From positions 1 to 49,257 of the forward strand of contig NZ_NWMV01000022.1 of the NCBI RefSeq assembly GCF_002837145.1: DNA of 49,257 bases, written 5' to 3'. The notes under the pieces were generated by a model. It saw nothing but the letters and a program-made list of their open reading frames with translations, had not been told where the DNA came from and made no database searches. A program made the translations under genes and the position numbers. This DNA is from Macromonas nakdongensis (lineage in GTDB: Bacteria; Pseudomonadota; Gammaproteobacteria; Burkholderiales; Burkholderiaceae_C). This document shows, piece after piece, positions 29,333 through 40,705 of this stretch (positions are counted from its first letter, which is position 1; every line of letters starts with the position of its first letter).

Positions 29333-30907
29333 ATGACCACTCCCCTGCTCCCCAATTTCCTCGCTGGCCGCTGGCAAACCGGCACCGGCGCCGGCCTGCC
29401 GCTGTTCGACCCGGTATTGGGCACCGAACTGGTCCGCGTCTCCAGCGCCGGCCTGGATCTGGCCGAAGGCTTTGCCTTTGCCCGCGAACAGGGCGGCGCC
29501 GCGCTGCGCGCCCTGAGCTACGGCCAACGCGCCGCGCTGCTGGGCCAGATCGTTGAGGTGCTGCAGAAAAACCGCGACGCCTATTACGAGATCGCCACCG
29601 CCAACTGCGGCACCGTGACCAAGGACTCGGCGGTGGACATCGACGGCGGTATCTTCACCCTGGGCTACTACGCCAAACAGGGCGCGGCCCTGGGCGATGC
29701 GCAGTTTCTGCTGGACAGCGCACGCATCCGCATGGCCAAGGACCCGCTGTTCCAGACCCAGCACATCCTCACCCCCACGCGCGGCGTGGCGCTGTTCATC
29801 AACGCCTTCAACTTCCCGAGCTGGGGCCTGTGGGAAAAAGCCGCGCCGGCCCTGCTGTCGGGCGTGCCCGTCATCGTCAAGCCCGCCACCAGCACCGCCT
29901 GGCTCACCCAGCGCATGGTCCAGGACGTGGTCGACGCGGGCATCCTGCCCGCCGGCGCCCTGTCCATCGTCTGCGGCTCGTCGGCCGGGCTGATGGACCA
30001 GCTACAGCCCTTCGATGTGGTGTCCTTCACCGGCTCGGCCGACACCGGGCGCATCATCCGCTCCCACCCTGCGGTGGCCCAGCGCTCGGTGCGCTGCAAC
30101 ATCGAGGCCGACAGCGTCAACTCCGCCCTGCTGGACCCCGCCGCCACCGCCGACAGCGAAGCGTTCAATCTGCTGGTGAGCGAGGTGGTGCGGGAAATGA
30201 CCGTCAAAAGCGGCCAGAAGTGCACCGCCATCCGCCGCGTGTTCGTGCCGCGCGCCCTGTACGACGCCGCCGCGCAGGCCATCGCCGCCAAGCTGGCCAA
30301 AACCACGGTGGGCAACCCACGCAGCGAAGGCGTGCGCATGGGCGCGCTGGTGAGCCGCGAGCAGTTCGACACGGTGCAGGCCGGCATCGCCCACCTGAAA
30401 ACCGAGGCCGAGGTGCTGTTCGACGGCAGCCAGGCCGCCCTGGTGGACGCCGACCCCGCCGTGGCCGCCTGCGTCGCCCCCACCCTGCTGGGCAGCCGCC
30501 AGCCGGCCGACGCCGAGGTGCTGCACGCCGTGGAAGTGTTCGGCCCGGTGGCCACGCTCATGGCCTACGACGGCATCGAACAGGCCTACGAGCTGATCCG
30601 CCGCGGCGAAGGCTCGCTGGTCATGTCGGTTTTCAGCGCCGATCCGGCCTTCATCGCCCACACCGCGGCCGAACTCGGTTCCAGCCACGGCCGGGTGCAC
30701 GCCATTTCGCCCGACATCGCCACGCTGCACAGCGGCCACGGCAACGTGATGCCGATGTCGCTGCACGGCGGCCCGGGCCGCGCCGGCGGCGGCGAGGAAC
30801 TGGGCGGCCTGCGCGCCCTGAACTTCTACCACCGCCGCACCGCGGTGCAGGCCAGCACCGCCGCGCTCGACCAATGGGGTGCGACGGCTGTGGCCTACCA
30901 GCCCTGA
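29333..30907 (+). CDS. boxD: 3,4-dehydroadipyl-CoA semialdehyde dehydrogenase BoxD
   Basis: NADP-dependent aldehyde dehydrogenase of 524 residues that oxidises the BoxC product to 3,4-dehydroadipyl-CoA. It carries the catalytic Cys C297 in SGQKCTAIRR and the general base E258 in CNIEADSVN. The sequence (NAFNFPSWGLWEKAAPAL) belongs to the PaaZ-like ALDH group, but without the PaaZ hydratase domain. The ATG at 29333 is chosen; a TTG at 29288 would start inside the promoter region. No strong Shine-Dalgarno is seen. It is divergent from boxR and followed after 43 bases by bclA, so these two are a likely operon under BoxR control. Confidence 0.94.
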   Translation: MTTPLLPNFLAGRWQTGTGAGLPLFDPVLGTELVRVSSAGLDLAEGFAFAREQGGAALRALSYGQRAALLGQIVEVLQKNRDAYYEIATANCGTVTKDSAVDIDGGIFTLGYYAKQGAALGDAQFLLDSARIRMAKDPLFQTQHILTPTRGVALFINAFNFPSWGLWEKAAPALLSGVPVIVKPATSTAWLTQRMVQDVVDAGILPAGALSIVCGSSAGLMDQLQPFDVVSFTGSADTGRIIRSHPAVAQRSVRCNIEADSVNSALLDPAATADSEAFNLLVSEVVREMTVKSGQKCTAIRRVFVPRALYDAAAQAIAAKLAKTTVGNPRSEGVRMGALVSREQFDTVQAGIAHLKTEAEVLFDGSQAALVDADPAVAACVAPTLLGSRQPADAEVLHAVEVFGPVATLMAYDGIEQAYELIRRGEGSLVMSVFSADPAFIAHTAAELGSSHGRVHAISPDIATLHSGHGNVMPMSLHGGPGRAGGGEELGGLRALNFYHRRTAVQASTAALDQWGATAVAYQP

Positions 30908-30950
30908 AGCCGCCCTGCCCATCGACAACAACACCAGACCGGAGACGCCC

Positions 30951-32576
<1,626 letters not shown>

Positions 32577-32635
32577 ACGCACCCGCCGGCCCCTCGGCAC
32601 CGGCCAGAGCGGGGGGGCCGGCGCGCCCCGGACGC

Positions 32636-33118
32636 TCAGTCCGGGGATGACAGGGCCGACTGCGGCAAGCCGAACACCTGGTCGAAACACCAGGTGAACA
32701 CCACGGTGTAAACGAGAAAGAACAGCAGCAGGCCCAGGTCGGCGAGGAAGGCCAGCCACAGCGTGGTGTCCAGCCACCAGGCCATCACCGGCACCAGAAA
32801 CACGGTCAGCCCGCCCTCGAACCCGAGGCCATGGGCCACGCGCCGCTGCCAGGACCGGCCCTTGACCGGCTGGCGCCGCTCCCAGCGCTCGAACAGGGTG
32901 TTGAAGGCGTAGTTCCAGGTCACCGCGATGCCCGAGGTGAGCACCGACAGACCCACCGCCGACGGCCCTGGCTCGTTGAAGACCAGGGCCAACGCCAGGG
33001 CCACGACCACGATGGCGATGGCCTCGTACAGCGCCACCTGCACCACGCGCCGGGTGCGGGGCCCCAGGCGGCGCCAGACAGGCGCCGGCCGGGCGGGCAG
33101 CGCGGGCGTCTGCACCAT
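32636..33118 (-). CDS. PACE-family (AceI-like) multidrug efflux transporter
   Basis: Small inner-membrane protein of 160 residues made of two bacterial-transmembrane-pair domains, four helices in all (about 27-46, 56-70, 98-115, 120-146). E32 in the first helix (ALYEAIAI) matches the proton-coupling Glu of AceI, and RRVAHGLGFEGGLTVFLVP and WNYAFNTLFERWE are family signatures. Known members export biocides such as chlorhexidine and also short diamines. Its ATG overlaps the apbC stop by one base (TGATG), so it is translated from the apbC mRNA. This pairing with a metal-cluster protein has no obvious reason and may only reflect shared expression. Confidence 0.85.
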   Translation of the reverse strand: MVQTPALPARPAPVWRRLGPRTRRVVQVALYEAIAIVVVALALALVFNEPGPSAVGLSVLTSGIAVTWNYAFNTLFERWERRQPVKGRSWQRRVAHGLGFEGGLTVFLVPVMAWWLDTTLWLAFLADLGLLLFFLVYTVVFTWCFDQVFGLPQSALSSPD

Positions 33119-34209
33119 CAGGTGTCTTGGGAAATCTTGATGCTGGGGAACTTGGACGAAAAATCCTTGGCCTTGGCCGCCACCGTCAGCGCCACCTGGC
33201 GTGCCACGGCCTTGTAGATACCAGCGATTTCACCGTCCGGGTCGGCCACCACGGTGGGCGTGCCGCTGTCGGCCTGCACGCGGATCTGCATGTTCAGCGG
33301 CAGCGCGCCCAGGTAGTCCATGCCGTACTCGGCGGCCATGCGCTTGCCGCCGTCGGCGCCAAAGATGTGCTCGGTGTGGCCGCAGTTGGGACAGCAGTAC
33401 ACCGCCATGTTCTCCACCAGGCCCAGGATGGGCACGCCCACCTTCTCGAACATCTTGATGCCCTTGCGCGCGTCCAGCAGGGCGATGTCCTGCGGCGTGG
33501 TCACGATCACCGCACCGGTCATGGGCACGCGCTGGCTGAGCGTGAGCTGGATGTCGCCGGTGCCCGGGGGCATGTCCACCAGCAGGTAGTCCAGGTCCTT
33601 CCAGTTGGTCTGGCGCAGCAGCTGGTCCAGCGCCTGGGTGGCCATGGGGCCGCGCCAGATCATGGCCTCGTCCTTGTCCACGAGGAAGCCGATGGAGATG
33701 ACCTGCACGCCGTGGTTCACCAGCGGCTCCATGGTCTGGCCGTCGGTGCTTTCCGGGCGGCCTTCCAGGCCCATCATCATGGGCTGGCTGGGGCCGTAGA
33801 TGTCGGCGTCCAGGATGCCGACCTGGGCGCCCTCGGCCGCCAGGGCCAGCGCCAGGTTGACGGTGGTGGTGCTCTTGCCCACGCCACCCTTGCCCGAGGC
33901 CACGGCGATGATGTTCTTCACCTTCGGCAGCAGCTGCACGCCGCGCTGCACCGCGTGCGCGACCACCTTGGTCTGCAAATGGACCGAGACGTTCTCGACG
34001 CCCGGCACGCCTTTGGCCGCGGCGATCAGCGCCTTGCGCAGCGCCGGGTGCTGGCTCTGGCAGGGGTAGCCCAGCTCCACGTCGAAGGACACGTCGCCCT
34101 CCTGCACCTGCAGGTTTTTCAGGGCCCGGGTGGACACAAAATCTTTGCCCGTGTTCGGGTCTTGCACGGTTTGCAGCGCCTGCAGCAGCGCCTGTTGTTC
34201 GACGGCCAT
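33118..34209 (-). CDS. apbC: Iron-sulfur cluster carrier protein ApbC (Mrp/NBP35 type)
   Basis: P-loop ATPase of 363 residues that holds and delivers 4Fe-4S clusters to apoenzymes. The N-terminal MIP18-like domain (about 1-80) is followed by the deviant Walker A SGKGGVGKST near 104-113. DMPPGTGDIQLTL is the Walker B region, and the cluster-binding CxxC pair is YCCPNCGH near 270. The ATG at 34209 has GGAGACC upstream; an in-frame reading to 34248 is less likely. It is divergent from metG with 109 bp between, a common pairing in this order, and leads into the PACE gene through a TGATG overlap. Confidence 0.96.
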   Translation of the reverse strand: MAVEQQALLQALQTVQDPNTGKDFVSTRALKNLQVQEGDVSFDVELGYPCQSQHPALRKALIAAAKGVPGVENVSVHLQTKVVAHAVQRGVQLLPKVKNIIAVASGKGGVGKSTTTVNLALALAAEGAQVGILDADIYGPSQPMMMGLEGRPESTDGQTMEPLVNHGVQVISIGFLVDKDEAMIWRGPMATQALDQLLRQTNWKDLDYLLVDMPPGTGDIQLTLSQRVPMTGAVIVTTPQDIALLDARKGIKMFEKVGVPILGLVENMAVYCCPNCGHTEHIFGADGGKRMAAEYGMDYLGALPLNMQIRVQADSGTPTVVADPDGEIAGIYKAVARQVALTVAAKAKDFSSKFPSIKISQDT

Positions 34210-34285
34210 GAAAAAGGGTCTCCGCAATGAATCGATCGGTGGGCGCAAGTCTACCGCCTGGCTGCGCAGGGCCGAGAGCCCTCAG

Positions 34286-34291
34286 TAAAAT
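34286..34291 (+). promoter_or_regulatory. Putative -10 element for metG
   Basis: TAAAAT stands 27 bases before the metG ATG, predicting a leader of about 20 nt that includes the ACAAGGACA ribosome site. No good -35 was found. Confidence 0.4.
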
Positions 34292-34318
34292 CGAGGGCTT
34301 GCCCACAAGGACATCCAC

Positions 34319-36412
34319 ATGAGTCAGCGTCGTTTCTTCGTCACCACCGCCCTGCCCTACGCCAACGGCAACTTCCACATCGGCCACATCATGGAGTACA
34401 TCCAGGCCGACATCTGGGTGCGGATGCAGCGCATGCACGGGCACGCGGTGCACTTTGTGGGTGCGGACGACGCGCACGGCGCGCCGATCATGATCGCGGC
34501 CGAGAAAGCCGGCATCACCCCGCAAGCTTTCGTGGCCAACATCGCCGCCGGCCGCGCCCAGTACCTCGAAGGCTTCCACGTGAAGTTCGACAACTGGCAC
34601 AGCACCGACGGCCCGGAAAACCACGAACTGGCGCAACAGATTTACCGCGACCTCAAGGCCAACGGCCTGATCAGCACCAAAACCATCGAGCAGTTCTTCG
34701 ACCCCGAAAAGGCCATGTTCCTACCCGACCGCTTCATCAAGGGCGAATGCCCCAAGTGCGGCGCCAAGGACCAGTACGGCGACTCCTGCGAGAGCTGTGG
34801 CGCCGTGTACGCCCCCACCGAACTGAAGAACCCGTATTCGGCGCTGTCCGGCGCCACGCCGGTACTGCGCACCTCCGAGCATTACTTCTTTAAGCTGTCC
34901 GACCCGCGCTGCATCGAATTCCTGGAAAACTGGACCGGCGAGGCCGGCCGCCTGCAGCCCGAGGTGCTGAACAAGATCAAGGAATGGTTCCAGAAGGACG
35001 AAGACGGCAACGGCGGCCTGGGCGACTGGGACATCAGCCGCGACGCGCCCTACTTCGGCATCGAAATCCCCGACGCGCCGGGCAAGTACTTCTACGTCTG
35101 GCTGGACGCCCCCATCGGCTACCTGGCCAGCCTGAAGAACCACTTCGCCAAAGGCCAGGCCGCGAACCACTGGCACGCGGCCTCGCGCACGGCCGAAAGC
35201 TACGAGCAGTTCGTGGCCGACCCGGCAGTGGAGCAGGTGCACTTCATCGGCAAGGACATCACCTACTTCCACACCCTGTTCTGGCCAGCCATGCTGCACT
35301 TCAGCGGCCGCAAGACGCCGACGCAAGTCAACGTGCACGGTTTCATCACCGTCAACGGCGGCGAAAAAATGAGCAAGAGCCGCGGCACCGGCCTGGACCC
35401 GCTGAAGTACCTGGGGCTGGGCATGAACCCCGAGTGGCTGCGCTACTACCTGGCCGCCAAACTGAGCAGCCGGGTGGAAGATGTGGACTTCAACCCCGAC
35501 GACTTCGTGGCCCGCGTCAACTCCGACCTGGTGGGCAAATACATCAACATCGCCAGCCGCGCCGCGGGCTTCATCGCCAAGCGCTTTGGTGGTCAGTTGG
35601 GCGCCATCTCCGCCGACGGCGAGGCGCTGCTGGACCACCTGCAGCAAGCCGTGCCGGGCGTGGCCGAACTGCTGGCCGAGCGCGAGTACGGCAAAGCCAT
35701 CCGCGAAACCATGGCCCTGGCCGACCGGGTGAACGAGTACGTGGACGCCAACAAGCCGTGGGAGCTTGCCAAGCAGGTCGGCATGGACGCCCGCCTGCAG
35801 GACGTGTGTACCGTCTGCATCGAAGCCTTCCGGGTGCTGACCGCGCTGCTCAAGCCCGTGCTGCCGGGGCTGGCCGCGCAGGTGGAAGCCTTCCTGCAAT
35901 GCGAGCCGCTGACCTACGCCAACGCCACCACCCCGCTGGGCGCGGGCCACGCCATTGGGGCCTACCAGCACCTGATGCAGCGGGTGGACATCCAACTGCT
36001 GGAAGCGCTGTTCGAGCCGCCCGCCGCACCCGAACCGGAAAAAGTGGTGCCCGGCGGTGAGGAGATCGCCCCCACCATTTCCATCGACGACTTTGCCAAG
36101 GTGGACCTGCGCATCGCCCGCATCGACAACTGCGAGCCGGTGGAAGGCTCCACCAAGTTGCTGCGACTGACGCTGGACGTGGGCGAAGGCCGCACCCGCA
36201 ACGTGTTCAGTGGCATCGCCAGCATGTACAAACCGGAAGACCTGATCGGCAAACTGACGGTGGTGGTGGCCAACCTGGCCCCGCGCAAGATGAAGTTTGG
36301 CGTGAGCGAAGGCATGGTACTGGCCGCCAGCCACGCCGACGAGAAGGCCCAGCCCGGCATCCACGTGCTGCACCCCTGGCCGGGGGCGCAGCCGGGCATG
36401 CGCATCCACTGA
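34319..36412 (+). CDS. metG: Methionyl-tRNA synthetase
   Basis: Class I synthetase of 697 residues that charges initiator and elongator tRNA-Met. The HIGH signature is FHIGH near 19-23, the zinc knuckle has [17 protein letters not shown] near 144-160, and the KMSKS loop is GEKMSKSRG near 350. The anticodon-binding helical domain follows and the C-terminal EMAP/tRNA-binding domain covers about 590-697 ([17 protein letters not shown]). It has the long dimeric form of the enzyme. AAGGA lies ten bases before the ATG. Downstream, after 25 bases, is the DUF1275 gene in the same direction. Confidence 0.98.
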   Translation: MSQRRFFVTTALPYANGNFHIGHIMEYIQADIWVRMQRMHGHAVHFVGADDAHGAPIMIAAEKAGITPQAFVANIAAGRAQYLEGFHVKFDNWHSTDGPENHELAQQIYRDLKANGLISTKTIEQFFDPEKAMFLPDRFIKGECPKCGAKDQYGDSCESCGAVYAPTELKNPYSALSGATPVLRTSEHYFFKLSDPRCIEFLENWTGEAGRLQPEVLNKIKEWFQKDEDGNGGLGDWDISRDAPYFGIEIPDAPGKYFYVWLDAPIGYLASLKNHFAKGQAANHWHAASRTAESYEQFVADPAVEQVHFIGKDITYFHTLFWPAMLHFSGRKTPTQVNVHGFITVNGGEKMSKSRGTGLDPLKYLGLGMNPEWLRYYLAAKLSSRVEDVDFNPDDFVARVNSDLVGKYINIASRAAGFIAKRFGGQLGAISADGEALLDHLQQAVPGVAELLAEREYGKAIRETMALADRVNEYVDANKPWELAKQVGMDARLQDVCTVCIEAFRVLTALLKPVLPGLAAQVEAFLQCEPLTYANATTPLGAGHAIGAYQHLMQRVDIQLLEALFEPPAAPEPEKVVPGGEEIAPTISIDDFAKVDLRIARIDNCEPVEGSTKLLRLTLDVGEGRTRNVFSGIASMYKPEDLIGKLTVVVANLAPRKMKFGVSEGMVLAASHADEKAQPGIHVLHPWPGAQPGMRIH

Positions 36413-36437
36413 GCCCCCGACAGGCACCCGACCCACC

Positions 36438-37175
36438 ATGCACCCCGAACTGCGCGGCTGGGTCGACGTGCAACGCACGCACCAGGCCAATGTGCGCCTG
36501 GGCCTGACGCTGGCGTTCGTCGCCGGCGCCATCAACGCTGGCGGCTTTCTGGCGGTGGGGCAATACACCTCGCACATGACGGGGGTGGTGTCCTCGGTGG
36601 CCGACCAGATGGTGCTGGGGCACTGGGACCTGGTGCCCGCCGGCCTGGCGGCGCTGCTGGCCTTTGTGCTGGGCGCCATGACCACGGCGTGGATGGTGAA
36701 CTGGGGGCTGCGCCGCGGGCTGCACAGCGCCTTCGGCCTGCCCCTGCTGATCGAAGCCCTGGCCTTGCTGCTGTTCGGCCTGTTCGGCGCGGTCATCGAC
36801 CTGATGGACACCTGGTTCCTGCCGCTGACGGTGGTGCTGCTGTGCTTCATCATGGGGCTGCAGAACGCGGTCATCACCAAAATTTCGCGCGCCGAAATCC
36901 GCACCACCCACCTCACCGGCCTGGTCACCGACTTGGGGCTGGAGCTGGGCAAGCTGCTTTACGTCAACCGCCACCCCGAACACACACCGGTGCGCGCCAA
37001 CCGCGACAAACTGCGCCTGCAAAGCCGGCTGGTGGGCGGCTTTTTCATCGGGGCGCTGGCGGGGGCCTGGGGCTTCAAGCACCTGGGCTACGTCAGCACC
37101 CTGCCCCTGACCGGCCTGCTCCTGCTGCTGGTGTGGCGGCCACTCTGGGCCGACCTGCGCCGCCGCCAAGCCTGA
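36438..37175 (+). CDS. YoaK/DUF1275-family membrane protein
   Basis: Inner-membrane protein of 245 residues with about six hydrophobic segments. Conserved parts of the family are FVAGAINAGGFLAVGQYTSHMTG near 24-46, which has a PACE-unrelated DUF1275 signature, LQNAVITKISRAEIRTTHLTG near 139-159 and VTDLGLELG. The function of the family is not established. It follows metG by only 25 bases with no visible ribosome site, so it may be weakly co-expressed with it. A 103-bp gap leads to the SulP gene. Confidence 0.88.
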   Translation: MHPELRGWVDVQRTHQANVRLGLTLAFVAGAINAGGFLAVGQYTSHMTGVVSSVADQMVLGHWDLVPAGLAALLAFVLGAMTTAWMVNWGLRRGLHSAFGLPLLIEALALLLFGLFGAVIDLMDTWFLPLTVVLLCFIMGLQNAVITKISRAEIRTTHLTGLVTDLGLELGKLLYVNRHPEHTPVRANRDKLRLQSRLVGGFFIGALAGAWGFKHLGYVSTLPLTGLLLLLVWRPLWADLRRRQA

Positions 37176-37278
37176 ACCCACGGCGCTGGCGCCCACCGAT
37201 CGGCGATCGGTACAAACCCCAGGCCTCAACGCCCCCTGCCGTCAGGCCACATCAAGCCCGCCGGCGCTAACATGCGGC

Positions 37279-38922
37279 ATGTTCGACCGACTGCCGCCCC
37301 TGGCCCCGTTTCGCCCCCGCCTCTTGCAGGAACTGCGCCACTACAACGGCGACCGTCTGGTGCGCGACGTGGGCGCCGGAGCCACCGTCGGCATCGTCGC
37401 CCTGCCCCTGGCCATGGCCTTCGCCATCGCCTCCGGCCTCAACCCCGAAGCCGGCCTGTGGACCGCCATCATCGCCGGCTTCCTCATCGCCGCACTGGGC
37501 GGCTCGCCGGTGCAAATCGGCGGGCCGGCCGGCGCCTTCATCGTCATCGTCTACGGCATCGTGGAACGCTACGGCCTGGCCAACCTGCTGATCGCCACCT
37601 GCAGCGCCGGGGTGCTGCTGTTCCTGCTCGGTTGGTTCAAGCTCGGGGCGCTGGTGCGCTACGTGCCGGTCAGCGTGGTCATCGGCTTCACCAACGGCAT
37701 CGCGGTGCTCATTGGCCTGTCGCAGCTGCGCGATGCGCTGGGCCTGTCCGTGGACAAGATGCCGGCCGACTTCTTCAGCCAGATCCGCACCCTGGCCACG
37801 CACCTGGACGGCACCAACCCCTGGGCCCTGGGCCTGGCCACGGCCTGCGTGGCCGGGCTGTTCGTCTGGCCCCGGCTCTGGGCCAGCGAATCGGCCTTCC
37901 GCCAGAAGCTCGACCGCCTCGACGCCGTCAGCGCGCTGCGGGCCACCTCGCGGGTGCCGGCGCCGGTGGTGGCGCTGGTCACGCTCACCCTGCTGGCCTG
38001 GGCGCTGGACATGCCGGTGGAGACCATCGGCACCCGCTTCGGCGGCATCCCACAAAGCCTGCCGGCCTTCGATCTGCCCGATTTTTCCTGGGCCACGGTG
38101 AAGCTGCTGGTGGTGCCCACCTTCACCCTGGCGCTGCTCGGTGCGATCGAATCGCTGCTGTGCGCGCGCGTGGCCGACCAGTTGCACGACGGCCGCAAAC
38201 ACGACCCCAACCAGGAGCTGATGGCGCAGGGCGTGGCCAATGCCGTGGTGCCCTTTTTCGGGGGCATGCCGGCCACCGGCACCATCGCCCGCACCGTCAC
38301 CAACATCCGCGCCGGGGCCACCTCGCCCGTGGCGGGCATCGTGCACGCGGCCACGCTGGCGCTGGTGGTGCTGGCCGCCGCGCCGCTGGCCCAGCACATC
38401 CCGCTGGCGGTGCTGGCCGGGGTGCTGCTGTTCGTGGCCTGGAACATGGGCGAGTGGCGCGAATTCGGCCGGCTCAAACAGTTCAGCAACCACTACCGGC
38501 TGATGCTGCTGTCCACCTTCTTCGTCACCGTGGTGTTCGACCTGACGGTGGCGGTGGAACTGGGCCTGGTGCTGGCGGTGGTGCTGTTCGTGCGGCGCCA
38601 GAGCGACATCTTCCGCGCCGACGCCACTGGCGGCACCGACACCGAACTGCACTACAGGCTCTACGGCTCGCTGTTTTTCGGGGCGGTGGCCAAGATCGAC
38701 CCCATCGTGGCCGCGGTGGAACAGGCCCCGCAGCCGATGCACGTGGTGCTGGACGCGAGCCAGCTGGTCTCGCTCGACACCACGGGTCTGGACGCGCTGG
38801 AACAGTTGCACAAGGCCCTGCACAAACGCGGCGCCCACCTGAGCATGACCGGCCTGAACCCGCAACCGCGTTCGCTGATCGAGCGCGCCGGCTTTGCCCA
38901 GGCCCTGCACCCCCGGGAGTGA
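37279..38922 (+). CDS. SulP-family anion transporter with STAS domain
   Basis: Membrane transporter of 547 residues related to the E. coli DauA (YchM) and BicA groups. About 12 to 14 hydrophobic segments fill residues 25-430, with family motifs GLNPEAGLWTAIIAG, GGSPVQIGGPAGAF and GGMPATGTIARTVTNI. A cytosolic STAS domain is at about 455-547, ending LDASQLVSLDTTGLDALEQL. Substrates of the family include sulfate, bicarbonate and dicarboxylates; which one here is not readable. TAACAT at 37268-37273 lies five bases before the ATG with no ribosome site, which suggests a leaderless transcript. Confidence 0.93.
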   Translation: MFDRLPPLAPFRPRLLQELRHYNGDRLVRDVGAGATVGIVALPLAMAFAIASGLNPEAGLWTAIIAGFLIAALGGSPVQIGGPAGAFIVIVYGIVERYGLANLLIATCSAGVLLFLLGWFKLGALVRYVPVSVVIGFTNGIAVLIGLSQLRDALGLSVDKMPADFFSQIRTLATHLDGTNPWALGLATACVAGLFVWPRLWASESAFRQKLDRLDAVSALRATSRVPAPVVALVTLTLLAWALDMPVETIGTRFGGIPQSLPAFDLPDFSWATVKLLVVPTFTLALLGAIESLLCARVADQLHDGRKHDPNQELMAQGVANAVVPFFGGMPATGTIARTVTNIRAGATSPVAGIVHAATLALVVLAAAPLAQHIPLAVLAGVLLFVAWNMGEWREFGRLKQFSNHYRLMLLSTFFVTVVFDLTVAVELGLVLAVVLFVRRQSDIFRADATGGTDTELHYRLYGSLFFGAVAKIDPIVAAVEQAPQPMHVVLDASQLVSLDTTGLDALEQLHKALHKRGAHLSMTGLNPQPRSLIERAGFAQALHPRE

Positions 38923-39072
38923 GCCCGCACCGCACCGGGGCGCCCCCGGCCGCCAGGCCCGCACCAGGCGCGGGCGGCGGCCCCGCGTAAACCCCGATGT
39001 CCAGGCCACACCCGCCGTGGCACGATGCTTGCTGATGTTTTTGCATCATGGATTCATGGCCTTGGGCCATCA

Positions 39073-39268
39073 CCCGATCGGGAGAGACCGCTGGCCCCAG
39101 GCCAACGGCGCCGAAGGAGCAACCGCCCCGGAAACTCTCAGGCAAAAGGACCGGTCGGGCCGTTGAACTCTGAAGAGCGGCCGGAAGTCGTCACCCGGCC
39201 CACCGCAGGAGCAAGCGCCCCACCCCGCGTGGCGGCGTGAATCTCTCAGGTACCAAACAGAGGGGGCG
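39073..39268 (+). ncRNA. Tandem glycine riboswitch
   Basis: Two aptamers follow each other. The first (about 39073-39159) starts CGGGAGAGACCG and has GGAGCAACCGCC and CTCTCAGGCAAAAGGACCG. The second (about 39160-39268) has CTGAAGAGCGG, AGGAGCAAGCGCC and CTCTCAGGTACCAAACAGAGGGG. These are the conserved blocks of glycine aptamers, including the linker between the pair. It stands 56 bases before the dadA-like gene. Glycine-bound switches normally turn on glycine use. The 150 bases before it (38923-39072) hold only a TGATG/CATCA inverted repeat and no clear promoter. Confidence 0.95.
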
Positions 39269-39324
39269 TGTCTTGCACAAGGTGTGCAGGGCACCCCATT
39301 CCTCGACGTTTGGAGCCTGTTCTC

Positions 39325-40593
39325 ATGAAATCGATCGCAGTCATCGGCGGTGGCATCACCGGCGTCACCACCGCTTACGCCCTGGCCCAACGCGGCTTTG
39401 CCGTCACCCTGTTCGAGAAACACCGCTACGCGGCCATGGAAACCTCGTTCGCCAACGGCGGCCAGCTGTCGGCGTCCAACGCCGAGGTCTGGACCCACTG
39501 GTCCACCCTCCTCAAAGGCCTGAAGTGGATGCTCAAGAGCGACGCACCGCTGCTGGTCAACCCCAAGCCCAGCTGGCACAAGCTGTCGTGGTTCGCCGAG
39601 TTCATCGCCAACATCCCGCACTACCAGCGCAACACCGTCGAAACCGCCCGCCTGGCCGTGGCCGCGCGCGAGCACCTGTTCGCCTGGGCCCAGGCAGAGG
39701 GCGTGGACTTCGACCTGATAAAAGCCGGCATCCTGCACATCTACCGCGACAAGGCCGGTTTCGACCACGCGGGCCGGGTGTCACAGCTGCTGGCGCAGGG
39801 CGGCCTGCCGCGCCGCGCCGTCACGCCCACCGAGATGCGCGCCATCGAACCCACGCTGGCCGGCAGCTACTACGGCGGCTACTACACCGAGAGCGACGCC
39901 ACCGGCGACATCCACAAGTTCACCCAGGGCCTGGCCGCGGCCTGCGAGCGCCTGGGCGTGCGCACCCTCTACGGCCAGGACGTGCAGGCCCTGCGCAGCG
40001 ACGGCCAGACCGCCACCGTGGTGGTGGGCCAGGGCGCCGACGCCCAGACCCACCGCTTCGACGGCCTGGTGGTGTGCGCCGGCGTGGCCAGCCGGGCGTT
40101 TGCCGCGCAACTGGGCGACCGGGTCAACATCTACCCGGTCAAGGGCTACTCCATCACCGTCAACCTGCTCGACGCCGCCAGCCAACACGCCGCGCCCACC
40201 GTCAGCCTGCTGGACGACGCCACCAAACTCGTCACCAGCCGCCTGGGGGTGGACCGTTTTCGCGTCGCTGGCACAGCCGAATTCAACGGCGCCAACAAAG
40301 ACATCCGCGCCGACCGCATCCGCCCGCTGATCGACTGGGTCAACCAGTGCTTCCCGGGTGTGAGCACCCGCCAGGTCGTGCCCTGGGCCGGCCTGCGCCC
40401 CATGATGCCGAATATGATGCCGCGCGTGGGCCGTGGCCAGCGCGCCAACGTGTTCTACAACACCGGCCACGGCCACCTGGGCTGGACGCTGTCGGCCATC
40501 ACCGCGCACACGCTGGGCGAAGTGGTGCAGCACGCCCACGGCACCGCCGTGCGGGTGCCCGGCGCGCCCACGGTGGCCCTGGCCCGGAGCTGA
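39325..40593 (+). CDS. dadA: D-amino acid dehydrogenase small subunit-like FAD enzyme
   Basis: Membrane-associated FAD oxidoreductase of 422 residues with the FAD motif AVIGGGITGVTTAYALAQRG at the N-terminus, the conserved FANGGQLSASNAEVW segment near 46-60, and the C-terminal GHGHLGWTLS. These are typical of DadA, which oxidises D-amino acids to 2-oxo acids and passes electrons to the quinone pool. Because a glycine riboswitch controls it and a glycine/alanine symporter follows, its real substrate may include glycine or D-alanine; this is inferred. GGAG stands nine bases before the ATG. No alanine racemase gene (dadX) is beside it. Confidence 0.9.
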   Translation: MKSIAVIGGGITGVTTAYALAQRGFAVTLFEKHRYAAMETSFANGGQLSASNAEVWTHWSTLLKGLKWMLKSDAPLLVNPKPSWHKLSWFAEFIANIPHYQRNTVETARLAVAAREHLFAWAQAEGVDFDLIKAGILHIYRDKAGFDHAGRVSQLLAQGGLPRRAVTPTEMRAIEPTLAGSYYGGYYTESDATGDIHKFTQGLAAACERLGVRTLYGQDVQALRSDGQTATVVVGQGADAQTHRFDGLVVCAGVASRAFAAQLGDRVNIYPVKGYSITVNLLDAASQHAAPTVSLLDDATKLVTSRLGVDRFRVAGTAEFNGANKDIRADRIRPLIDWVNQCFPGVSTRQVVPWAGLRPMMPNMMPRVGRGQRANVFYNTGHGHLGWTLSAITAHTLGEVVQHAHGTAVRVPGAPTVALARS

Positions 40594-40705
40594 GTCCGCC
40601 CCCGCCCTGCCCGTTCCCGCTGCCCACGCCCCACCCGGCGTGGGCGGTCTGTCCCGCCGGCCCAACCGCCGGCGACCTTTCACGTCCTCACCCACAGGAA
40701 TGTCC

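Noticed and set aside
39020-39050. TGATG/CATCA inverted repeat before the glycine riboswitch
   Set aside because: Short stem with no link to a known operator and no clear promoter; may be chance.
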